This document shows, one piece after another, positions 17,209 to 24,638 of a stretch of 27,925 nucleotides of DNA. Within the stretch, counting starts at the first letter, position 1; the number at the start of each line of letters is the position of its first letter. Below the pieces are notes generated by a model, which searched no databases, was not told the origin of the DNA, and saw only the letters and a program-made list of their open reading frames with translations. The translations under genes and the position numbers were made by a program. The stretch spans positions 1-27,925 of the forward strand of contig JWZX01003077.1 of the NCBI GenBank assembly GCA_001275005.1, written 5' to 3'. The DNA is from Chrysochromulina tobinii. Taxonomy: Eukaryota; Haptophyta; Prymnesiales; Chrysochromulinaceae.

Positions 17209-18537
17209 ATGCTCACGTCCATTCACACGGGCAGTAACAGTGTCGTAGCACCGGCTGTCGCGTCTGTCGTGTTAACGTTCACACCACCAGCACATGCGGT
17301 TCACACGAGCATCTTGCTGGGGGTTTGGAAGAAGATGGCGCCTATCTATGCCATCTTCCTCCTCATCTGCCTCCCGATTACCATCATGCTGCTCACTACG
17401 ACTCGCCAGCGTCCATTCGCGAAGCCCAGCCATTCGCCGAGCCTCATCCGCAGGTGCATCGGTGCGCTGTCAAGTACGCCGGACGAGCCGCCGTGGCTTG
17501 CTGTGTACGGTGACTCGCTTGCGCGCGGCATCTTCTTCGACTCGGTGGCGCTCTTCAACGGCACACAAAAGGACGCCCCACACCCTGGACACAGCGCAAA
17601 CTACTCGCTCGATTGCGCGCTTGTCGAGGCGCGGCCGCCGCTCCAGCGGCGCAAGTGTGGCGCCTTTGCCTTTGACGGCTTTTTGCCGACAGCGGGTGGT
17701 GGGCCGGTGCGCGTGGCGCACCTCGATGATGCCAACGACGCCTCGCCGGCCGTCGGTGCGGCCATCGACATCGTGCGCCTGAGCTTCCGACTCAAGACGT
17801 TCACATGGGAACCTGCGTTTGACGAGCCGTGGCTCGCGTCGCTCCGGCGCATGCGCCGACTGCCAGACGTGCTGCTGCTCTCGTCCGGCATCTGGGACAT
17901 GCAGTACCCGAAGGAGGGCGGCGTGGAGCTTGGCGCGAATGGTTTCGTCGGTGACGAAACCCTTGGACGCGAAGGGACCAAAAGGGTTTGGTCACAGGAG
18001 CTTGGCGCGAACGCCTTCGTCGTTGCGCTGCGCCGCTTCCTGACGGCGCTCCGTGCGGCCATTGGCACCGCGCGTGGCCAGCCCCGGCTGCTGTGGCTCA
18101 CGGTAACTGCCGTGTCCGATGCGAAGCTGCCGCTGTGGAAGCGACCTAGGATGAGCACGGCGCTCGCGCGCCGGTACAATGAGCTAGCGCTGCCTGAGCT
18201 ACGGCGAGCGGGCGTCACGCCCATCGACACCTTCACCAGCGGCGCGGCGCACCCAGAGCTCTCTACGGACGGCGTCCACTTCCCCGGGCCGCTCTCGCGC
18301 CACCACGCACAGCTTGTGTGGGACGCTATGTGCGCGAGTACCAGCGCCGTGGTGAGCGCATCGGCCGTCGAGTCGAACCAGGGCGACGTGATGGGCGCCG
18401 TGATGGGCGCCGAGCCGCCGGGGGCCATCGGGGCCATCGGGGATCTGAGCAGCGAGCACAGGAGGTGGCGACGCCACGGGCGAGCAGAACGACGCAGAGC
18501 GAGCAGAGGGCGTGAAGCAGCCGCCATTACCTTGTAG
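17209..18537 (+). CDS. Membrane-anchored SGNH/GDSL-type hydrolase
   Basis: The protein has 442 residues from MLTSIHTGSN at 17209. A single hydrophobic anchor at about 43-63 (IYAIFLLICLPITIMLL) makes it a type II membrane protein with a lumenal or extracellular catalytic domain. Block I is VYGDSLARGIFFD, with the likely nucleophile Ser at about 103. A middle block SSGIWDMQYP (about 225) stands where PC-esterase relatives have G-x-W-D. Block V is STDGVHFPG, with Asp354 and His357 completing a DxxH dyad. This pattern fits the PC-esterase/TBL-like branch that acylates or deacylates polysaccharides; substrate unknown. The C-terminal 60 residues are Gly/Ala- then Arg-rich and look disordered. An in-frame 75-base segment at 17923-17997 looks like a duplicated-flank intron or insertion. 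Confidence 0.8.
   Translation: MLTSIHTGSNSVVAPAVASVVLTFTPPAHAVHTSILLGVWKKMAPIYAIFLLICLPITIMLLTTTRQRPFAKPSHSPSLIRRCIGALSSTPDEPPWLAVYGDSLARGIFFDSVALFNGTQKDAPHPGHSANYSLDCALVEARPPLQRRKCGAFAFDGFLPTAGGGPVRVAHLDDANDASPAVGAAIDIVRLSFRLKTFTWEPAFDEPWLASLRRMRRLPDVLLLSSGIWDMQYPKEGGVELGANGFVGDETLGREGTKRVWSQELGANAFVVALRRFLTALRAAIGTARGQPRLLWLTVTAVSDAKLPLWKRPRMSTALARRYNELALPELRRAGVTPIDTFTSGAAHPELSTDGVHFPGPLSRHHAQLVWDAMCASTSAVVSASAVESNQGDVMGAVMGAEPPGAIGAIGDLSSEHRRWRRHGRAERRRASRGREAAAITL
17923..17997 (+). other. Candidate in-frame introner or tandem insertion in the SGNH gene, 75 nt
   Basis: A direct repeat GAGCTTGGCGCGAA plus most of the next 11 bases lies at 17926-17950 and 17998-18022. The segment can be read as an intron GTGGAGCTTGG ... 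GGTTTGGTCACAG. It also holds a perfect inverted repeat, GGTTTCGTC, three bases, GACGAAACC (17941-17961). Because 75 is a multiple of three and no stop is present, retention would add 25 residues between motifs III and V. Confidence 0.5.
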
Positions 18538-19079
18538 CGCCCCGCCTGTGCACTCAGTAACCGGATCGTTATTCTTATTGGATTCGTCTGACCGATTCGT
18601 CGGATCGTGCGATCGGATTTCAACAAATCCGAACCGTCCGTATATTTCGTCGGTTGGTTGAGTTCCTTCTTCGTTCGATTCAGGGCCCTCTCGGCCTACT
18701 CTCGGCCAGACACACACCCACAAGACCCGAAAAGGCGGCTGCGTGGGAGGCGCTCGCCCAGACAGTCACGCAGACCCGTCGGCCTCTCAAGCCAGCCTCA
18801 AGCGTTGAGATGCCCTCGCCACGACCTTACCTCACTCTCCCATCGCACCCACCCGCCCAGCGGACCCGTCGGCCTCAAGCTTCACAGGACCGTTCACAGT
18901 ATGGCGTTTGTTGTGCCCATTCTTTGCCCTCACCCCCGTTCACGGTTTCGTGCCGAGATGCATCCCGGCATGCAAGTCCTCACCACGCCGCCTGGCACGA
19001 GGTAGCTTCAGACCGTGCGTAAGTTCCTCTCGATCACATCGTCCCGCGGGACGCCGTGGTGAGCACTTGCATGCCGGGA
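18538..19079. other. Convergent 3' region with inverted element copies
   Basis: No gene is recognised. It holds an inverted pair of the GCATGCAAGTGCTCACCACG motif (18968-18987 forward, 19055-19074 reverse). It also holds the inner copy (19023-19048) of a 26-base repeat whose other copy (19095-19120) encodes the end of the KDM1 protein. The plus-strand 3' side has an AT-rich patch at about 18563-18580. Confidence 0.55.
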
Positions 19080-19120
19080 TCAGAGCGCGCGCCCGTTCCT
19101 CTCGATCAAATCGTCCCGCG
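19023..19120 (-). repeat. 26-base flank duplication with family-2 core at the KDM1 stop codon
   Basis: GTTCCTCTCGATCAAATCGT... at 19095-19120 matches 19023-19048 with one mismatch, offset 72. Between them lies the GCATGCAAGTGCTCACCACGGCG core. The insert brings the present stop: the protein ends [12 protein letters not shown], while the outer copy reads RDDVIERNLRTV then stop, which looks like the ancestral C-terminus. No GT is available to splice it out. Confidence 0.75.
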
Positions 19121-22100
19121 CAGCGAGCAGCAGTGCCGCTCTCTCGAGAATCCCCACAGGGGCGGGCCCTCTTCGCGAGGCGTCCCGCGCACTGCGCCCG
19201 GTGGGATGATCCGAGCGTCGGCGCACGCCATCTCGCGACGTCGAGAGGCGTAGCGGCGGCGGCAGCAGCGACTCTCGCACCGCCTTTGGCTTCGCGACCG
19301 GCGGCCGACGCGACGACCGTGCTTCGGCATGCAAGTGCTCACCACGACGCGCCGACCGTGCTTCGGCATGCACGTGCTCACCACGACGCGGCGACCGTGC
19401 TTCGGCGGGTAGCGCCCGCGACGGCGCCAGCGTGTGAAACGGAACCCGAGGTGTGGGCGGCTTGCGAGGTGGCGCCGTAGTGGGCGCGTGCACGCTGATC
19501 CGAGGTGTAGGCGGCTTGCGAGGTGGCGCCGGTGCCGGCAGTGCAGGTGCTGTGGCGACGGCGTCGCCATCGCCGCCGACGCGCTTGGCTTGCTTGGAGG
19601 GCTGGGCTTCGGCATGCAAGTGCTCACCACGACGCTTGTCTGCGGCGGGCTCTGCCGAAGCCCCAGCAGCATGCGCTGCAGGTGTGTTCGCCGCGCCGTC
19701 TCGGGCACCGAGCCCCTTGCGCTTTGTGCGCGCTCGTTGGTGGAGCATTTTACCGGCGCGTACCTGTGGGAAAGTGAGGGCACCGTGGTGAGCGCATGCA
19801 TGCTGGGTGGCGCTCGTTGGTGGAGCATCTTGCCGGCGCGTACCCCGGACAGATACGCGCCCAGCTGATGAGAGAGGCAATCAGCATGCAATCAGAAGTA
19901 GCATGCAATCAGACGTACCCCAGACAGATACGCGCCCACAACCGTCGCCGGGTGCTCCATGATCGTGTGCTCGCCCGCGAAATAGAGCCGCTCGCCCACC
20001 TGATGAGAGAGGCCATTAGCATGCAATCAGACGTCAATAGACGCGCTCGGAAGCGCCGGTCGCAATCAGAGGCTCTCCCCGGCTCGCCCAGCTGATGCGA
20101 GAGGCAATTAGCATGCAATCAGAGGCTCTCCCCGGCTCGCCCAGCTGATGCGAGAGGCAATTAGCATGCAATCAGAGGCTCTCCCCGGCTCGCCCAGCTG
20201 ATGCGAGAGGCAATTAGCATGCAATCAGAGGCTCTCACCGGCTCGCCCAGCGTCGCGTAGTCTTGGCCCGAGGCGCCCACATGCACGTACGAGTACGAGC
20301 CCCGGGCGAACTTGTCCGCCCCCCATCGCGTCACGACAGTGCGCGTGGGGGGCGGTACGCTGGACCCAAACATGGATCGGAGAGCCTCGAGTGCGGACTC
20401 GGTGATGGTTTCGTCATCACTCTCTTCGAGCTCCACAGCTGCGGCGCCCGCGGCGAGGGCGAGAAGGACCTGTGGGGAGGCGAGGGCGCCGTGGTGAGCG
20501 CTTGCATGCTGTGGGAGGCACGGGCCCGAAGCGAGGGCGAGCAGTACAGGAGCGCCCGAGGCGGGATGTAGGTTGAAGAAGAGGAAGAAGCGGCCTCGGT
20601 GCTTCGGATTGGCGACGACGCGCCCAAAGAAATTAGACTCATGCCCCCAGAATGGCTCCGTGAAGAAGAGCGCCACCTGATGAGGGAGGCCATCAGATGT
20701 CATCAGAGCTCATCAGAGCTCATCAGAAGTCATCATAAGTCATCAAAGGTCATCAGAACGGCTCCGTGAAGAAGAGCGCCACCTTGTTGAGCAAGCCGAA
20801 GCCGTGCCGGCGAGGCAACCAGGCGCAACCAGGCGCAATCAGACGCAATCAGAGCGCCACCTTGTTGAGCAAGCCGAAGCCGAGCCGGCGGATGGCTTGC
20901 TGCTTTTCTTCGGGCAGCGGCGGCGAAAAGAGCACGCCGCCTTCATCGGGCATGAGCTGGAGCACGCCGAGGGGGAGCGTGACGACGACAGCGTCAGCGC
21001 GGAGCGTGCCACTTGAGGTATCGAGAGCGACGCCGTCGTCGAAATAATGTACAGCCTTGACCGTGCATTTGCGCCGAATGTCGAGACCCTCAGCGAGCTT
21101 CGAGAGCAAAGCACCGTACCTGATGAGAGAGGGCGATTGGCATGCAATCAGCATGCAATCAGCATGCAATCGAGTCCCTCAGCGAGCTTCGAGAGCAAAG
21201 CACCGTACCAGCCCATTAGGCGCAATCACACGCAATCAGACGCCATCACACGCAATCAGACGCAATCGATTCGATCGGACGCAATCAGACGCTCCGTACC
21301 CGCCCTGCGCCAAGATGCAGTGGTCGCCATCAAACTCGTTCGCGTCGTCCTGGTCCCAGTCGCGCGCCGAGACCGTCGTGAGCGGCGCCGCACACGCAAA
21401 CTCGAGGTTGGCCAAGTGCCAATGGAGCGCACGCTGTGAAGGCTCGTCTAACGGCAGATCGGAACGGATGAGCTGCCGTTGAAGCACCTGTGGGGAGATG
21501 GGGGCTCCATCAGTGGTCATCAGTGGCCATCAGAGGCCATCAGTGGCAATTGACGAGACGCACCTGCTCGAGGGCCTGGTGCTGGATAGCTACATTGCGC
21601 AGACGCGGCGAGCGCACGGGCAGCCACTCGTCGTACCTGATGACGGAGGCAATCACGCAGCAATCGATCAGCAATCGCTCAGCAATCGCTCAGCAATCGC
21701 TCAGCAATCACTCAGCACAGGCAGCCACTCGTCATACTTCTTGCTCCAGCCTGATGACGGAGGCAATCACGCAGCAATCACTCAGCAATCAATCAGCCAC
21801 TCGTCATACTTCTTGCTCCAGCCGTTGTAGTGAAAGAGCACTTCGGCCGCACGCGTGTCTGGATGCTCGACCGCCACGACGCGCCCCGTGTACCACTTGC
21901 CATCGAACTCGCACTCGAGCGCAGTGCCCACGACGGCGTCCGAGTGGTGCACGCCCGTGCTCACGACGGCGCCGCCCTCGCTCTCTGCGGTGCGCTCTTC
22001 GTGTGCCATCTCGAGCAGACGGTTGAAGAGCTTCTCCGCCTGATGAGGGCAGCAATCAAGAGCCCATCAGAGGCACTCAGAGGCACTCAGAGGCACTCAG

Positions 22101-23205
22101 AGGCAACTTAGAGGCAACGCAGAGGCACTCAGAGGCACTCAGATCGAAACGGACGGACCTGGGTGTCTGCATCCTCTGGTAGCAGCGCGCCGCCGTTGGC
22201 CGCATCATGGAGCGGGCAGTGGCCGTCGAGCTTATGCATGGGCACGCCATACTTGGAGCAGAGCCGAGCGAGTGGGTTGCCGCCGCGCACGTCGCCCATC
22301 AGCACCGCAGCCCCAAGCTCCACTGTCACATCGGTGGAGCCGCTCGGCGGCAGGGCGCCGTGGTGAGCACTTGCATGCTGGGATGCATCTCCGCTGGGCG
22401 CGCCTGCCGCCGCCGCCGCGCCCTCGGAGGTCGCCGTCGATGCCATATTAGGCAGCGCATCGGAGGTCGCCGTCGCCACAGCCGCCGTTGCGGTGGGCGC
22501 CGTAATGGTCGTGCGGTACTGGACAGAGTGAACGCGCCCTCCTATCCGATTTCGCCCTTCGATGACCTGTACGGTGTAGCCGAGGTCGGTGAGCGTCCGC
22601 GCGGCGCTGATGCCGGCGTAGCCGGCGCCGACGACGAGCACGCGGCGCACCCCACCCGGCGGGGGCGTGCTCGCCGCATCGGCGCCCGCCCGACGGCTGC
22701 TCGAGCGCGCTGAGACCGGCGCGTAAACTGGGCCGCCATCACCACCCTGCCTCCGCTGCTCAGCACGGCGCGTGCGCAGCGCCGAGCCGCGCGACTCCTC
22801 GGTGGCGCGCTGGACGGCGGTTCGCGTGCGGCGGCAGATCGCATCCGCGGCCATCGCCGCCGCAACCGCCTCTGGGTCCTCTTCCTCCTCCTCCTCGCCC
22901 TCCTCCTCCTCACCTTCCTCATCTCCGGCTGCGGCTGATGATGCGCCCCCTGTTAGTGTGCGCGACGGCTGTGGATCGCGCGACGCAGCCTCACCGCGCA
23001 TAGCTTCCTCCGACTTGACCTCTCCGTCAAAATACTCTGGAACCTCGTCGGTCGGCGTGCCTCGCTCTGAAGGTGGCTCCGACAGCAGCTCCGCGCCGGC
23101 GTCGTGCGTGACCGACGCATCGCCATGTTCAGCATCGCTTCCGGCCGCGCCCTTGCGCTTGACCACGCGGCCAGTTTCCGCCTCGGCAAGGGTCGACCTC
23201 TTCAT
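19080..23205 (-). CDS. KDM1: LSD1/KDM1-family flavin amine oxidase with internal chromo-barrel module
   Basis: Exons are 23205-22159, 22039-21810, 21636-21564, 21487-21300, 21119-20861, 20676-20548, 20469-20239, 19999-19919 and 19763-19080, giving 973 residues. LSD1 enzymes oxidatively demethylate histone H3 lysine in the nucleus using FAD. The N-terminus is acidic with a KRKG basic patch, and no SWIRM domain is visible. FAD Rossmann [15 protein letters not shown] lies at about 187-228; then [16 protein letters not shown] and [10 protein letters not shown] match LSD1. At the Tower position (after [11 protein letters not shown]) stands a chromo-barrel/Tudor-knot, [15 protein letters not shown] ... 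[17 protein letters not shown] (about 384-437). Next come [32 protein letters not shown], and RLGFGLLNK with the flavin-proximal Lys at 599. The C-terminal part has [24 protein letters not shown] and [10 protein letters not shown]. The final 227 residues are basic and low-complexity, with [10 protein letters not shown] repeats. Confidence 0.88.
19314..19391. repeat. 39-base coding repeat carrying the family-2 motif
   Basis: The motif GCATGCAAGTGCTCACCACG at 19327-19346 recurs with one change at 19366-19385, period 39, within the last KDM1 exon. A third copy is at 19612-19631. On the minus strand they encode RRGEH(L/V)HAEA. They are in the opposite orientation to the copies inside the KDM1 introns. 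Confidence 0.8.
19764..19918 (-). other. KDM1 intron 8 region: one composite or two adjacent introns
   Basis: Two readings give nearly the same protein. (a) One 155-nt intron, GTACGTCTG ... TTTCCCACAG. (b) Two introns, 19865-19939 (CTCTCATCAG end) and 19764-19843 (family-2 core, TTCCCACAG end), with a 21-nt exon between; this changes TVVGAYLSG to TVLGAYLSG. Flank copies support two insertions: a 34-base near-identical repeat ending with GTACGCGCCGG, and a 26-base repeat around GGGCGCGTATCTGTC. Confidence 0.7.
20000..20238 (-). other. KDM1 intron 7, tandem-array intron, 239 nt
   Basis: The 5' site is GAGCCG|GTGAGAGCC and the 3' site is CTCTCATCAG|GTGGGCG. The intron holds three exact 53-base units (20092-20144, 20145-20197, and 20198-20250, the last crossing into the exon) plus a partial one. 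The units repeat the exon end GGGCGAGCCG and the core. In the internal copies the splice-donor GTGAG is GGGAG, so only the outermost unit can act as donor. Splicing gives [16 protein letters not shown]. Confidence 0.85.
20470..20547 (-). other. KDM1 intron 6, family-2 core, 78 nt
   Basis: The intron starts GTACTGCTCGCCCTCGCTTC and ends CCTCCCCACAG; the exon continues GTCCTTCTCGCCCTCGCCGC, a diverged flank duplication. The core contains GCATGCAAGCGCTCACCACG (reverse of 20490-20509). The intron is in frame with no stop (it would add [14 protein letters not shown]), so retention is tolerated by the reading frame. Confidence 0.8.
20677..20860 (-). other. KDM1 intron 5, two-unit composite, 184 nt
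   Basis: The donor is AACAAG|GTGGCGCTC and the acceptor CCCTCATCAG|GTGGCGCTC. The inside carries a copy of the upstream exon end (GGCTTCGGCTTGCTCAACAAG) fused to a copy of the downstream exon start, flanked by two different cores, so two duplications hit the same junction. The intron sits directly after the codon of the flavin-proximal Lys599. Confidence 0.85.
21120..21299 (-). other. KDM1 intron 4, two-unit composite, 180 nt
   Basis: The donor is GGCGG|GTACGGAGC and the acceptor CTCTCTCATCAG|GTACGGTGC. A 39-base copy of the downstream exon start (21171-21209 against 21082-21120, one mismatch) lies in the middle. The upstream part is a run of TGATTGCGTC repeats and the downstream part has GATTGCATGC repeats. 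Splicing gives [16 protein letters not shown]. Confidence 0.87.
21488..21563 (-). other. KDM1 intron 3, 76 nt
   Basis: The donor is CTCGAGCAG|GTGCGTCTC and the acceptor CATCTCCCCACAG|GTGCTTCAA. The core has four CTGATGGCC-type repeats, but the end is of the CCCCACAG type, mixing the two core families. Flank similarity is limited to the first few bases. Splicing gives [16 protein letters not shown]. Confidence 0.87.
21637..21809 (-). other. KDM1 intron 2, two-unit composite inside the chromo-barrel, 173 nt
   Basis: The donor is AAGAA|GTATGACGAG and the acceptor CCTCCGTCATCAG|GTACGACGAG. A second copy of GGAGCAAGAAGTATGACG with its own acceptor (GTCATCAG|GCTGG) and donor lies in the middle, creating a possible 13-nt mini-exon that would shift the frame. 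Cores are built of GATTGCTGAG repeats. Splicing gives [13 protein letters not shown]. Confidence 0.82.
22040..22158 (-). other. KDM1 intron 1, 119 nt
   Basis: The donor is GACACCCAG|GTCCGTCCG and the acceptor GCCCTCATCAG|GCGGAGAAG. The core is at least six TCTGAGTGCC repeats. No long flank copy is visible. Splicing joins PEDADTQ to [11 protein letters not shown] in frame. Confidence 0.85.
22369..22388 (-). repeat. Family-2 core motif kept as coding sequence in KDM1 exon 1
   Basis: The sense strand reads GCATGCAAGTGCTCACCACG and is translated as [10 protein letters not shown] between SGDAS and PPSGSTDV, the same peptide that intron 6 would encode. No GT donor lies nearby, so it is probably retained. 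It sits in a poorly conserved insertion after the FAD motif. Confidence 0.7.
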
Positions 23206-23576
23206 CCGCCCTCCGGGGCGTGGGCGCGCGAGACTGACAGACTCGAGGCGATCGCGGGATTTCCAGGGCCTTCAGGTCGGACGTGTCATGAATGACTCGT
23301 CATGAATGCTCAGTGTGGGCCGAGAGTGTGCGCGTCGTGTGTTTAGTGAATGTTTTTAATAACTCGATACCAAAACAGGGCGGGGAGAGCAGAGCTTCCA
23401 TTTTGGGTACGCTTTTCGCATGAGAAGTCGTGGGGTCGGGCTGACGCTAATGGCGCTCGTGGACGCAGGTTGGTGCGATCGCAGACGCCCCCTATCAGAC
23501 AGCAACGGTGATGACGCGCTAAATCTGACATCGCTGCTTCCGCTGTGGGCGCCACTGACTCGCTGGGAGAGCGCAA
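23206..23576. promoter_or_regulatory. Divergent intergenic region, KDM1 / GT47
   Basis: These 371 bases lie between start codons on opposite strands. A small frame on the plus strand, from 23420, overlaps the start of the GT47 frame and could be a leader exon (see that gene). The patch GAATGTTTTTAATAACTC at about 23348-23365 is AT-rich. Local GC begins to fall here. Confidence 0.4.
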
Positions 23577-24638
23577 ATGGGACCCGGGCTTACCGTGATC
23601 TATGGGCGCCAGCTACCGCAAGTGCCAGGGGTGTACAGGCATCCGCTGACAGCACGAGCAGAAGCTGGCCATCACAGCAGCGCCGGTAAGGCGGACTGTA
23701 ACACCATGGCTGCAGTACCACTCAATGCGACGGCCGTCGTCTGGAGTGGCATCGGCGTAGCACTTCGGCATTTCGCGGCGCATGCAGGCTGTGAGGGTCT
23801 GCTGGATTCCTTGGAGCAGCGCCTGACCGTCGTAGCATTCGAGCCTATCTTCAATGGACCACATGTTAAGAGCACTGCCAGCTGTCCGCGCGTTCAGTCA
23901 CCACCTTCTGGAGGCCACGCCTATCTCACCATTCCTTACCCAACGCAATTCCATGCAAGGAGCGATGCGTCGATTGCGGACCATCTATCCTCCATAACCA
24001 GCGTCAGCAGGCCATACCTTGTTGCATACTTTGCCAGCTCGCACGGGCGTCAGAAGGAGCTGCGCGCCATACTGCATCAAGCGTGTCAGGAGAGTCATGA
24101 CCGTTGCATCCGCATCGACTTCGCAGAGGGTGGGTGCGATCCTCGTCACCAGAGCGGGCGTTGCACGAACGAGACCCAAGGCTTCGATGCCAGCGAGACG
24201 AATATATTTGAGCGCATTCTCCGTGGCTACCTTAAGTCGGAGTTTTGCCTGATGCCGGGGGGGGACACTCCGACAAGACAAGGCCTCATGGACGCGCTCT
24301 TGGTCGGCTGCATCCCTGTGGTGTTTGCAACTTGCACACAGCGGCTGCTCTACGATGAGGCGTATCATCCGTTCATACCGCGTTTCGAACGTGCTGGGTG
24401 GGGAGCCGGCAATTGGTCTGTGCTTCTAGACTCGGATCGCATTCTCAAGAAGCCAGGACTGCTGATGGCAGACCTGGAGGCCATTAGCAAAGAGCAGAGA
24501 AAGGCCATGCGTGATCAGATCGCCACATTTATCCCCCAGCTGCAATATTCGGCTCCTGGTGTGACCCTCCACGAGTACACCGATGCCCAGAGGGTCTACG
24601 AGCGCGTTGTAGCACGATTGCAGCCCCTGCACAACTAA
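23577..24638 (+). CDS. Exostosin-family (GT47) glycosyltransferase, probably 5'-incomplete
   Basis: The protein has 353 residues from the first Met after an in-frame stop at 23556-23558. The exostosin domain is clear: PYLVAYFASSHGRQKELRA, then SEFCLMPGGDTPTRQGLMDA and LLVGCIPVVFA (about 220-255), the GT47 block that binds the nucleotide sugar. Earlier residues (GHAYLTIPYPTQFHA) match the conserved His-x-x-x-P-Y-P of the family. GT47 enzymes are Golgi type II proteins; no signal anchor is present, so an upstream exon is probably missing, perhaps from the overlapping frame beginning MRSRGVGLTLMALVDAGW at 23420. Base composition is less GC-rich than the left two thirds of the window, and there is no introner. 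A decayed copy of its 3' end occurs at 26463-26590. Confidence 0.82.
   Translation: MGPGLTVIYGRQLPQVPGVYRHPLTARAEAGHHSSAGKADCNTMAAVPLNATAVVWSGIGVALRHFAAHAGCEGLLDSLEQRLTVVAFEPIFNGPHVKSTASCPRVQSPPSGGHAYLTIPYPTQFHARSDASIADHLSSITSVSRPYLVAYFASSHGRQKELRAILHQACQESHDRCIRIDFAEGGCDPRHQSGRCTNETQGFDASETNIFERILRGYLKSEFCLMPGGDTPTRQGLMDALLVGCIPVVFATCTQRLLYDEAYHPFIPRFERAGWGAGNWSVLLDSDRILKKPGLLMADLEAISKEQRKAMRDQIATFIPQLQYSAPGVTLHEYTDAQRVYERVVARLQPLHN

Noticed and set aside
17601..18626. 341-codon antisense frame opposite the SGNH hydrolase
   Set aside because: The plus strand shows ordered catalytic blocks and a membrane anchor; the antisense product is Ser/Arg-rich without a domain.
20063..20250. Regular repeats resembling a CRISPR array
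   Set aside because: The units are contiguous 53-mers without unique spacers, they copy neighbouring exon sequence, and the gene is clearly eukaryotic.
21600..21830. Separate small gene encoding the Tudor-knot module
   Set aside because: It lies in frame between LSD1 segments on both sides, with matching splice sites and flank copies; separating it would leave both neighbours broken.
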